From: an uncultured Actinomycetes bacterium
Lineage (GTDB): Bacteria; Actinomycetota; Actinomycetes; Nanopelagicales; Nanopelagicaceae
Length of the DNA stretch: 64,000 nt
Direction: 5' to 3'
NCBI GenBank assembly: GCA_903898855.1
Contig: CAIUHB010000071.1
Span: 1 to 64,000, forward strand
In this document: positions 36,868 through 45,474 of the stretch, piece by piece
How the letters are laid out: each line of letters begins with the position of its first letter
Numbering within the stretch: the first letter of the stretch is position 1
Position numbers and translations under genes: made by a program
Notes under the pieces: model-generated
The model's database searches: none
What the model was told of the DNA's origin: nothing
Seen by the model: only the letters and a program-made list of their open reading frames with translations

Positions 36868-37091
36868 AAGACCTGGATGGTCACCCGCACATTGAGACCG
36901 CGGCATACGCTGCGATGCTCGGTGCGGACCCACTTCAGGTTTTGCAGTCCGACAGTGTGGATTATCTAATCCATGTTGCCGTTCTGAAACAAACAATGAA
37001 ACTGACTACAGAACAGAAAATAGAAGAAATTAAAGTTCTGGCGGAATTAGTTGGTATGGAAGTTGCCAAGACATTGGCAAAAATCTTCTAA
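36337..37091 (+). CDS. tail assembly chaperone, -1 frameshift product
   Basis: After codon 176 (TTT at 36862-36864) the P-site tRNA can re-pair one base back on TTT, giving TTA-AAA-GAC and opening a frame to the TAA at 37089-37091. That adds about 75 residues (LKDLDGHPHIETAAY...). The downstream frame has no start codon or ribosome binding site of its own at its beginning, yet it is fully open and helical, as expected for a gpGT-type fusion bridging chaperone and tape measure. Confidence 0.75.
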
Positions 37092-37114
37092 TTATAAATC
37101 CACTAACGTGGTGG

Positions 37115-37146
37115 CCGCCATCCCTCCGGGGGGTGGCGGTCTTTCT
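37115..37146 (+). terminator. hairpin with T-rich tail before the tape measure
   Basis: CCGCCATCCC pairs with GGGGTGGCGG (one G-T), followed by TCTTTCT, 14 nt upstream of the tape-measure ATG. May attenuate or stabilise transcripts rather than fully terminate. Confidence 0.5.
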
Positions 37147-37160
37147 ATTGAGGTTATTAA

Positions 37161-40100
37161 ATGTCCGAAGAAATGGTCTTACGTCTTGGCTTCCAGTACA
37201 TGGGAGAGAGCCAGGCTAAGCAATTTATTTCACGACTTAGCGAAGCACAAAAGGAAGCTATCAAGGCTGCCTATGGCGTCGACGACCTCAATGTCGCCAT
37301 TGAAAAGGGCACCCTCAAGCAAATCGAGTATGCTGAGGCAGTTGCAAAGGGCGGCGAAGCCCTTGCGGCCGCAACTGAATCAACGGACCGTTACCGTAAG
37401 GCTAGCCGCGACGCAGCTAAAATGCGTGGCGACTGGGTTTCTGGTCTTGAGAAAAGCACCATTGCCGTCGAAGAAAACACGGTGGCAATCAACGAAAACG
37501 CCGACGCGAGCGAAAAGCTTATCCTCAAGCAAAAAGAGGAAATTGCTGCCCTAAAGGCTCAAGCGGAAGCCACCCGAGCGGCCGCAGCTGCAAAGGCGAA
37601 AGCCGCCAAAGAAGAAGTCAAGCATGTAACCGAAGCCCAGATGAATCAAAATCTGGCCGACCAGGTTGCGTTTCAGCGCATCTCTTCCCTAAAAAATCTT
37701 GAGCTAGCTCAAAGCCATTACTCGAAGAGCTACCTCCGACTCAATAAAATTGCCTCTTCAGCTTCTCCCGCGCTTGAGCGCGTTGCCACCATGGGTGGTC
37801 TTGGCATACTCGGTGGTGCCTACGAAAGCGTTAAGACCTACGCCAACATCAACAAGATTGTCATGCAGTCTGTCACTCAAGCTGGCCTTAACCCCAAGGA
37901 TATTAATTACTACCAACAAGGTATCCTTAAGATTTCGCAAGAAACGGGTCAGTCCGCCCAGGACCTTGCCGAAGCTTTGTACCGTGTTTCATCGGGTACC
38001 GCTGGTTGGAATGGCCGAACCAAGAAAAACATTCTTGAGATTACCAAAACCGTTTCCGACCTTACTACTTTGGGTAACATTAAGTCTGGTGTTCAGCAGG
38101 AGCAGGCTGCCCGAGTTGTAACTGCTCTTGTCAACTCAGGACTGCGTGACGTTGGTAAAGACCCGACCAAGGCCGCGGCGCTCATCAACGCAGCCGTTGG
38201 TTCTGGTGACATCAAGATGTCCGAAATGGTTTCCGCTATGGGTCGCGGTACCTTGCTCGCCGCAAAAGCCCACGGTGTCAGTGCTGCTGACGCAATGTCG
38301 TGGGTTGACCTTTTGACCTCGACCGGTACCACTGGTTCCGTTGCTGGTACTTACGTTAAGTCTGGTCTGTCTCAGTTCCTGACCCCGACTGCTCAGGGTG
38401 AAAAAGCGTACGCCATGATTGGCGTCGATTCAGCCACCCTTCAGTCATTGGCTGCCAACAAGGGCCTTGGCGCAGCTGTTGCCTATTTCGACCAACACAT
38501 CAAGACATTCAATCCTTTTAAGAACTACCCCAAGACAAAGGGCGCAGGCGGCGAAAAGGGTGCCGAAAACCAGCTGCAAATGTGGACTGCAAATCAATTC
38601 CCGCCAGAATTACTTGCCGAATGGAAGAACGGCTTTAAGGGCTTGACCGGCAAGAAACTTAAAGACGCCCAAGACGCCGTTTTTAGTCTCATTGCGACTA
38701 AGGCTTTTGGTGGCTCCAAGGGTTTTACGACCATGGCCGCGTTGCTCGAAAACCCGCAAGGATTTGCAAACATCCGTGCAGCAATTGCTAAAGGCTCCAG
38801 CACCGAGCAGTACAAAAAAGATGTCAACCTTGCCGTCAACACTCCGGCTGCGCAATTTAATCGTATCAAGAACACGGTAGTTGCCAATCTTTTTGACATC
38901 GGCAAAACCCTTACGCCAGCTGCTCTTGCTTTGGGCAAGTTTCTCGCGGGCCTGACAAGTTTTGTCACGAACTTTAAGCCAGTTCTTGAGATTCTTCTCG
39001 GCCTTATTGGCGTTGCCATTGGTAGCGTGCTTAAGGCAAAAACTGCTGGCTTAATGATGAAGGCTTACCCTATTTTGGGTAATGAGATTGGGCGCCTTGA
39101 CAAGTTCATGAGCAAAATCGGCCTTGGCGAAAAGTGGGGCAAGGTTGGACCCGAGTTCCGTAAGCAAGCCGAATTGGCTCGCATGGACAAAGAAGAAAAG
39201 CTTGGGAAGCTATACGCTAAGTTTGGCGAAGATGTTGTTGCGTTCGACGAAAAGGGCGTTGCTCGATTTGTAGGTGCAGTCGATAACCTTATTACTGGCG
39301 GAACGCCCGGTAAGTTAAGCGGGGGCGGGGCTACCGGACCGGCAGGAGCCGTCAAGGGTGCCGCGAAGCTTGGCGAAAAAGATATCTCATTCCTTCAACG
39401 CCACGTAGAAGGTGGCGACCTGGCTGGAAAGCGAATCACTAAGACATCAATTGCCGAGCACTACGGCATGGACCGCCGAAGCAAGGGCGTTGCCGAAATT
39501 TATGACCGTCTTCAAAGCGGCGGGTATATAAACAACAGTTTCTCGTCTAGCGCTATGAAGGATATTCGCGGAGCCGCTGGCGCCGAAAAGGCGGTGGCCG
39601 AAGGCTCGAGGGCTGCCGCTGGTGCGGAGGGTGCGCTGGCCCGCGGTGGCGGCATTTTGTCAAAGATTGGCGGAATGGGCGGGGGCCTGGTTGGAGAAAT
39701 GGGCGGGATGCTTGGCAGCACGCTTGGATTATTGACAGGACCTGTCGGCATGGGCGTCATGGCGATGTTGCCAATTGCCCTGCCTCTAATTAGTTCGGGC
39801 CTTCGCGCTCTTGGCGCTAGCAGTGTTATAACCCCAACAACTTCCACTGCCTATACTGGAGCGCTAAACCAGACTCAACTTACAGCTAAGGTTAAAGCCG
39901 ATAAAGCAAAACTAACCTCTCTCTACGCAAAGCTTCAAAGCACGGGCGTCAGCGGTCCTGCAAACGAGGCAAAGAGAAGCGCCTTGATTGGTCAAATTAG
40001 CGCGTTGCAAACTCAAATTTCTTCTGAGACCGGAACTATGGGCGGCCTTAGGACAACTCCGGGCATGAAGACGTACGTCAAGAAGCTGACACATCAAAAG

Positions 40101-40967
40101 TCATTTTTTGACAAGTACGGCAAAAGTCTTTTGTCGCACACGAGAGTAGACAACAATGGCGACTTTTGGGGAGGCGCGCAGATGGACTACTCTTCGGCGT
40201 TTGAACATCAAGTCAATGGTGCCGTTTTTGCTTTGACTCCCGAAAAATTAAAGCAAAAATATGGCAACGCTCTTCCGGCCGACATTTTAGCTCAGTACAA
40301 AAAACAATACTTTAAGTCTTTTAAGGGTGGGTTCCAGTCTGGCGGCACTTTAACCGGACAACAAAACGTCGAGAAATTTGGGAAATGGTTTACGAAGTAT
40401 TTGGGCAACTACCGAACTGCGACCAATGCAAACGTTGTTGCAGCCGGAGGTGCCGTTAACGCTATTGACCCACAGTTCGCTGCTCAGCAATTGTTCAACA
40501 ACCAAAACAGCGGTCTTTCTTACTGGCTGAATCGCTCAAAGGACAAAAAGTTTGGCACTAAGATGAGCAAGGCCGATGCGGAAAATGCTTACATCAGCCT
40601 CCAGCAACAGTCCGGTCAAGCGGCCTACCAGGCAAAGGTTGACAGGGCCTACGCTGCCAATACAAGCATTCCTGCTGCTCAGCGTGCCGAATATGCTCGA
40701 CAAGCCGATAGGATGACTGCGCAGTCGCAACAGCTTGCTCAAGCCGCAACCGCCTTGGCAAAGAAGAAGGGCCTTACCGCGGACGACATCAAGGGCATCG
40801 GAACGGCCATGAGTCAGGCTATTTACCAAATGTACCAGGCGCATGGCATTGGTGCCAGCGCTAAGGATATTGCTGGCGCGTTCCAGGCCGCCCTTACCAA
40901 CAGCGCCGCGGGCTTAGCAGCAATCGTCAATCAGCACAATTCCAACATTATCATTAGGAACTGGTAG
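37161..40967 (+). CDS. tape measure protein
   Basis: 1268 aa, the longest gene here. N-terminal coiled coil (residues 1-190, Ala/Lys/Glu-rich), then a TP901-type phage tail tape-measure core (about 200-560: IMQSVTQAGLNPKDINYYQQGILKIS..., ISQETGQSAQDLAEALYRVSSGTAGW). Hydrophobic helices lie at about 600-640 and 840-890 (Gly-rich), and Gln-rich helices near the end. It sets tail length and may pass through the host envelope. Ends NIIIRNW, 2 nt from the next gene. Confidence 0.92.
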   Translation: MSEEMVLRLGFQYMGESQAKQFISRLSEAQKEAIKAAYGVDDLNVAIEKGTLKQIEYAEAVAKGGEALAAATESTDRYRKASRDAAKMRGDWVSGLEKSTIAVEENTVAINENADASEKLILKQKEEIAALKAQAEATRAAAAAKAKAAKEEVKHVTEAQMNQNLADQVAFQRISSLKNLELAQSHYSKSYLRLNKIASSASPALERVATMGGLGILGGAYESVKTYANINKIVMQSVTQAGLNPKDINYYQQGILKISQETGQSAQDLAEALYRVSSGTAGWNGRTKKNILEITKTVSDLTTLGNIKSGVQQEQAARVVTALVNSGLRDVGKDPTKAAALINAAVGSGDIKMSEMVSAMGRGTLLAAKAHGVSAADAMSWVDLLTSTGTTGSVAGTYVKSGLSQFLTPTAQGEKAYAMIGVDSATLQSLAANKGLGAAVAYFDQHIKTFNPFKNYPKTKGAGGEKGAENQLQMWTANQFPPELLAEWKNGFKGLTGKKLKDAQDAVFSLIATKAFGGSKGFTTMAALLENPQGFANIRAAIAKGSSTEQYKKDVNLAVNTPAAQFNRIKNTVVANLFDIGKTLTPAALALGKFLAGLTSFVTNFKPVLEILLGLIGVAIGSVLKAKTAGLMMKAYPILGNEIGRLDKFMSKIGLGEKWGKVGPEFRKQAELARMDKEEKLGKLYAKFGEDVVAFDEKGVARFVGAVDNLITGGTPGKLSGGGATGPAGAVKGAAKLGEKDISFLQRHVEGGDLAGKRITKTSIAEHYGMDRRSKGVAEIYDRLQSGGYINNSFSSSAMKDIRGAAGAEKAVAEGSRAAAGAEGALARGGGILSKIGGMGGGLVGEMGGMLGSTLGLLTGPVGMGVMAMLPIALPLISSGLRALGASSVITPTTSTAYTGALNQTQLTAKVKADKAKLTSLYAKLQSTGVSGPANEAKRSALIGQISALQTQISSETGTMGGLRTTPGMKTYVKKLTHQKSFFDKYGKSLLSHTRVDNNGDFWGGAQMDYSSAFEHQVNGAVFALTPEKLKQKYGNALPADILAQYKKQYFKSFKGGFQSGGTLTGQQNVEKFGKWFTKYLGNYRTATNANVVAAGGAVNAIDPQFAAQQLFNNQNSGLSYWLNRSKDKKFGTKMSKADAENAYISLQQQSGQAAYQAKVDRAYAANTSIPAAQRAEYARQADRMTAQSQQLAQAATALAKKKGLTADDIKGIGTAMSQAIYQMYQAHGIGASAKDIAGAFQAALTNSAAGLAAIVNQHNSNIIIRNW

Positions 40968-40969
40968 TC

Positions 40970-41875
40970 ATGCCAACACATAGCAATACTATCGTAACGC
41001 TTACTCCGGTTAATTTGTCATCTTTAAATGTCAGTGGCAACATGTACTCCAGCATTGACTTTATGCTTCTCGGGGACGCTACATTTAATCTTAGCGGTAG
41101 CGGTGGGTGGCAAGTTGTTGACCGCCCCAAGCAAGTTGCCGCTACCCAGTGGTTTGACCGTTCGCCATTTCAGTTGCAATTTGATGGCCTGCTTGATGGT
41201 GACTACGGCAATGAATATGTAGCTGGGGCGCTTTGGCCAGCAGGGTGGGTAGGCTCTAAGCCTTATTGGATAGAAGGTTACAACACCAACACTCGCGATG
41301 TTTCCCCGGGACAATTTGGAGGTTCGCTCGACATCCAATATAAAAGCTCTGGCGACTATCTTTTTGGCAGTACAAATAGCGTCGAAGCAATGTGTGCACA
41401 GCTAAAACAATGGCTTAATCCCGTTCCCGGAACTCACCAACCTCCAGTTTTAAATGTGGCTGGCCCCGTAGAAGGTACGGAAAAAGTTTGGGTTTTGTAC
41501 AACCTTGAGTTTGGCGAAGCGTTTCGCGACCAAAATACCGGAACCCGTTTTCAGCAAAAAGTCAAGATAACCCTATACGAATACAACCCGTCTATCTCGA
41601 CACAAATTGGTTACTACAACTTAACGCCCGCGCAAATCTATGCCTTGAACCCACCGCCATCTCCAGTGGGCGGTGGACCCGTCTCTAGCAAGAAATACGT
41701 CATTGCCAAGGGGGATACTTTTGCCAAGATTCTTGCAAAGCTTTACCCACACAGCACCGTGAAGGCAACTATTCGTCAAAACCAATTCCTAGCTCTCAAT
41801 CCAACAGGTTTTAGTTTCAGCAAGCTAAATAGTGGTAAGATGGTCGGTAAGACTATCAAGGTGCCTACCTCTTAA
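40970..41875 (+). CDS. baseplate protein with C-terminal LysM
   Basis: 301 aa. The N-terminal 230 residues are beta-rich. The C-terminal about 60 (KYVIAKGDTFAKILAKLYPHS...KTIKVPTS) form a LysM domain, which binds peptidoglycan and is common in the tail-hub connecting protein after the tape measure (like T4 gp53 or P2-type X proteins). Confidence 0.75.
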   Translation: MPTHSNTIVTLTPVNLSSLNVSGNMYSSIDFMLLGDATFNLSGSGGWQVVDRPKQVAATQWFDRSPFQLQFDGLLDGDYGNEYVAGALWPAGWVGSKPYWIEGYNTNTRDVSPGQFGGSLDIQYKSSGDYLFGSTNSVEAMCAQLKQWLNPVPGTHQPPVLNVAGPVEGTEKVWVLYNLEFGEAFRDQNTGTRFQQKVKITLYEYNPSISTQIGYYNLTPAQIYALNPPPSPVGGGPVSSKKYVIAKGDTFAKILAKLYPHSTVKATIRQNQFLALNPTGFSFSKLNSGKMVGKTIKVPTS

Positions 41876-41877
41876 TT

Positions 41878-42873
41878 ATGACAGCCGGGTTTACCAACAA
41901 CATGACGTTGGGAAACTTTACCTTAAACGGTAAACCACTTCCCACCGACTGGACGCAAGCAATCATTAACATATTCATTCAACGTACCATGATGGGCGTT
42001 GACACTTTGACGATGCAACTTTCTGACCCTCAACGTCTTTTGCTACGTCAGATTGTCAAACCGGGTGCAACGGTAACCGTTGATGGTCTTAGCTTTACGT
42101 TGGTGCAATTCATGAAGGCGTCCGACCAGTTGCAGCTTGTGATGGAATCAACCGGCGTTCACACCATGCGCAATCTTTCGCGAGGTGGTATGACGTATTA
42201 CCACAATAATAACGCTGCTTCAGCCGAGGTTACACAATTCTTAGCGGCTCTCGCTGGGCCGGCAGGCCTTCAGGTTTCCGGACCGGACTATGCGACTACT
42301 TGGCGCAAGCTAGTCACAACCCAGCAGCAGTCTCAGATTAACTTTAACGGTTTAGTGGCCTTGCAACAAGGCACCACAACTGACCCCTACGAAAATGCAT
42401 GGACCGCGGCAAGCCGTACCGCTTCAACCGTTGGTTGGCGTATGTGGGAATCAAACAACATTATTTATTTTGGACCTGACGAATACTGGCTTGGTAACTT
42501 GACGGGCGGAATCCCGCCCATTAATAACGCCATGGGCCTCGGCGGCAAGGTCCCAATTCTGCAAGAATTTACCCAATCTATTCAGCTCATTGACTTTGAC
42601 TGGGACATTGGGAAGGCTTATTCTCAGGCTACGGTAACTTGCATGTTGGATAGTTTTGACTTTCAAGTTGGCGAAGTGGTAGAATTGGCAAACGTTGGCC
42701 CGGCATCTGGCTACTGGTTAGTGGCAGGAATCCAACGTGACTTCTATATGCCGCAAGCTACATTAACTTTGCAGGTTCCTATGCCGTTCGTGTCCGTATT
42801 CGACCCCAGCTCCAAGCCGGTTTCGGGTTTCCCATTGGTACCGTCCAGCAAGCTGTCAGGATTCTTAATATGA
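41878..42873 (+). CDS. baseplate hub protein
   Basis: 331 aa of mostly beta structure with VTVDGLSFTLVQFM and a C-terminal strand-rich barrel (QVGEVVELANVG...YWLVAGIQRDF). Order (LysM protein, hub, spike) matches gpD/gp27-like hubs. Overlaps the next gene by ATGA. Confidence 0.65.
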   Translation: MTAGFTNNMTLGNFTLNGKPLPTDWTQAIINIFIQRTMMGVDTLTMQLSDPQRLLLRQIVKPGATVTVDGLSFTLVQFMKASDQLQLVMESTGVHTMRNLSRGGMTYYHNNNAASAEVTQFLAALAGPAGLQVSGPDYATTWRKLVTTQQQSQINFNGLVALQQGTTTDPYENAWTAASRTASTVGWRMWESNNIIYFGPDEYWLGNLTGGIPPINNAMGLGGKVPILQEFTQSIQLIDFDWDIGKAYSQATVTCMLDSFDFQVGEVVELANVGPASGYWLVAGIQRDFYMPQATLTLQVPMPFVSVFDPSSKPVSGFPLVPSSKLSGFLI

Positions 42874-44762
42874 GAGGCCCCGACTCAAACGCCTGGCTCC
42901 AGGCCGTAGTTAAAAATCAATTTGGCGGGACACTAACCTCCATCCCCGCAAATACCGGCATGTTCTATGCCGTTGTTGTTGACACCGACGCGACCAACTC
43001 GTCGCTTGAGACCGGATTAATGCGAGTTAAGATTCCGCAAATCAATGGGCAGAATCCCTACCCACCTACTCCATATCCCGGTTCCACTGCGCCCCCGGCA
43101 GGCACTACGGCAGTAGTGGCATTTTCTGGATTTGGCGCTGTCCCCATGGTGCTTGGTTTTATGAATTGGCAAGGAAGCCAGTTCAGAATGGGTTCTGGCG
43201 CGCCAGCCTCTTCGCTTGGTTCGGTCGGCGACACGTACCTCGACTACACCGCGTCTGTAATATACGGCCCCAAAACCTCAACTGGCTGGGGTACTGGACA
43301 CACAATTGGTGGAAGCGGGGGAAGCGGAGTTACTTCTGTAACAGCAGGAGACTCAAGCATAACAATTGGTGGAACATCTACCGCGCCGACCGTTCGGGTT
43401 AGCCCCGCCGGCACCTCAGGCACTTACGGTTCTGCAACCCAGGTTCCCAGTATCACAACTGATTCAACTGGGCGCATCACTTCCATCACAGTGAGCGCTC
43501 CGCTAGATGCAACAAAATTACCGCTATCCGGTGGGACTTTGACCGGCTCACTCTATGGCACAACTGCAACATGGTCTGGCGAAGACACGGCAACCGACTT
43601 CAAGGCAACCGGCCTTACAGGAGCTACGGCTGGCGCACGTTTTGTTGGCGGCACTGTTTCAGGCTATCCAACTACAGGCACGTTTCAAGTTGGAGACTTT
43701 GTGGTCGACCAATCTGCAACGGTTTGGATTTGCGTTGCTGCGGGTAGTCCCGGCACGTGGTCTCCCAGCGAGAGCGTTTCCGTTGTTCGTCAAGCTGCCG
43801 CGCCTTCCCCGACTTTGCTCGGACAAATCTGGGTTGTTTCCGGTGGCGGTGGTGCTACCGCGACGCTTCCCGCTTCGCCGCTCGAGGGGTCAACATGGGG
43901 CGTTATTAACAACAGCAATAGCAGCGTCACCATTTATTCGGCTAGTGGTCAGAAACTGAACATCGGAAACCAACAGTTTAATTCAACTCAGCCGTACACC
44001 GTTGACAAAAGTGGCGTGTACCTGTTCATGTACAGCCCTGCTGACTCAACCTGGTACGCCACTACCGCAAATGACATTGGCGACACCATCAACACGCTTG
44101 CCATTAACCGCGGTGGCACCAACCTAACTACCTCTGGTTCTGCTGGACAACGTTTAATTTCTAACGGCTCGAGCTATAACCAGAGTTTAGACGCTGCTGT
44201 GACATACTCCGGCTTGTGGGGTAGCGCTGGCCCGGCTATTCAAAACTTTGATTTTCCCACAACTTTTTTGGCTGATGCCAGCACCCCTCAGGCAAGTCTT
44301 ACCAAGGGTACCGTTTATTGCACGGCCATTTACGTCCCTTACGCAATCACAGCTTCTAAGATTTGGATTGGCTGCGGCGCCAGCGTTGCCTGTAACTGCA
44401 CCTTGGGCCTTTATAGCTCAACGGCGCAGTTGGGTTACACCGGAACAGTGACCACCACGACACAGGGCGTTCAAAGCGGAACGTTAACAGCAACCAGCAC
44501 GGGTTCACTTAGCCTTACTCCAGGTTGGTACTACATTGCCGTTGTCAGCACGACCACTAACACGACCAACATCTGGGGCGCAAATGCAGCAAACGCTGTG
44601 TTTGTCAACATGGGGACAACCTCCGGAACCGCCAGCACTCTTACTGGCCGCACTTGCATTTTGCAGACAAGCAATACAACCGGAATTACCAGCAACAGTC
44701 CGGCGGTTTCTGGTGTCACCCCAACAATGTCGCCATTGCTTTTCTGGGCGGGCATTAGCTAA
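42870..44762 (+). CDS. baseplate spike / fibre-like protein
   Basis: 630 aa. Residues 1-105 look like a gp5/VgrG-type OB-fold (GLMRVKIPQING, TTAVVAFSGFGAVPMVLGFMNW). The rest is Gly/Ser/Thr-rich fibre with TSVTAGDSSITIGGTSTAP repeats and a C-terminal domain (YCTAIYVPYAITASKIW) resembling receptor-binding tips. Possibly a spike with fused fibre. Confidence 0.65.
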   Translation: MRGPDSNAWLQAVVKNQFGGTLTSIPANTGMFYAVVVDTDATNSSLETGLMRVKIPQINGQNPYPPTPYPGSTAPPAGTTAVVAFSGFGAVPMVLGFMNWQGSQFRMGSGAPASSLGSVGDTYLDYTASVIYGPKTSTGWGTGHTIGGSGGSGVTSVTAGDSSITIGGTSTAPTVRVSPAGTSGTYGSATQVPSITTDSTGRITSITVSAPLDATKLPLSGGTLTGSLYGTTATWSGEDTATDFKATGLTGATAGARFVGGTVSGYPTTGTFQVGDFVVDQSATVWICVAAGSPGTWSPSESVSVVRQAAAPSPTLLGQIWVVSGGGGATATLPASPLEGSTWGVINNSNSSVTIYSASGQKLNIGNQQFNSTQPYTVDKSGVYLFMYSPADSTWYATTANDIGDTINTLAINRGGTNLTTSGSAGQRLISNGSSYNQSLDAAVTYSGLWGSAGPAIQNFDFPTTFLADASTPQASLTKGTVYCTAIYVPYAITASKIWIGCGASVACNCTLGLYSSTAQLGYTGTVTTTTQGVQSGTLTATSTGSLSLTPGWYYIAVVSTTTNTTNIWGANAANAVFVNMGTTSGTASTLTGRTCILQTSNTTGITSNSPAVSGVTPTMSPLLFWAGIS

Positions 44763-44786
44763 TGCCGAAACCCTTTATTTTTAAGG

Positions 44787-44792
44787 TAAAAT
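44787..44792 (+). promoter_or_regulatory. possible internal promoter -10
   Basis: TAAAAT 17 nt before the 44809 ATG in a 46-nt AT-rich gap; no convincing -35 and a weak ribosome binding site. Confidence 0.25.
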
Positions 44793-44808
44793 TGTCAACG
44801 GGGATTCC

Positions 44809-45474
44809 ATGGCGCAACCGATAACTAATTTAACTGGGGTTTGGGTGCCTAATGCGGGCATCAATTTGTCATGGACGGCCGCCGAAGACGTAACTTCTAC
44901 GTCGACTTACGAAATCTACTATTTGGCCAACGGAAAATACGTTCAATATGCTGTTGCTGCCCCCAAGCCGGTTCGAGTGGCGGGGACTTCGAGCGTTTCT
45001 CTGAGCCCGCCGGCAACCACTTTTACATTTCCGTGGTCGATTATGGTAACCTTAGGGCCCAGCAACAATACCCCCTCTGCCATTACCATGGCCGTTCAGC
45101 ATGTTACTTACGCGGGAGAAGAATCAGCGCTTGTAACAGCTACGATTTACCCTCCCGCTGTTGGCCCCAAAAACGCACCGCATATGCGAAATGGTTTTTT
45201 TCTTGACGCATACGGACAGACCACGGTATCAGAAGAAAATTCTCAAGACGAAATTTATGACAATGTTTCTATGATTTTGGGAACAACTGTTGGACAACGT
45301 ACATTAGTTCCAGCTTTTGGTATCCCAGACCTAACATTTGCGCGCATCAATCCTGCCGACATTGAAAGCATGGTCGCTGAGTGGGAAAAGCGAGCTCGAG
45401 TAAATATCGCTGTTTCTTACGATAATTCAAACCAGGCGTTAATATCCGCCTCGATTCAAATTAATGGAGCATAA
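44809..45474 (+). CDS. baseplate wedge gp25-like protein with N-terminal FN3 domain
   Basis: 221 aa. Residues about 5-120 look like a fibronectin type III domain (NLSWTAAEDVTSTSTYEIYY). The C-terminal 95 (SQDEIYDNVSMILGTTVGQRTLVPAFGIPDL) carry the gp25/lysozyme-like wedge pattern. The fusion to FN3 is unusual. Coupled by TAATG to the next gene. Confidence 0.75.
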   Translation: MAQPITNLTGVWVPNAGINLSWTAAEDVTSTSTYEIYYLANGKYVQYAVAAPKPVRVAGTSSVSLSPPATTFTFPWSIMVTLGPSNNTPSAITMAVQHVTYAGEESALVTATIYPPAVGPKNAPHMRNGFFLDAYGQTTVSEENSQDEIYDNVSMILGTTVGQRTLVPAFGIPDLTFARINPADIESMVAEWEKRARVNIAVSYDNSNQALISASIQINGA

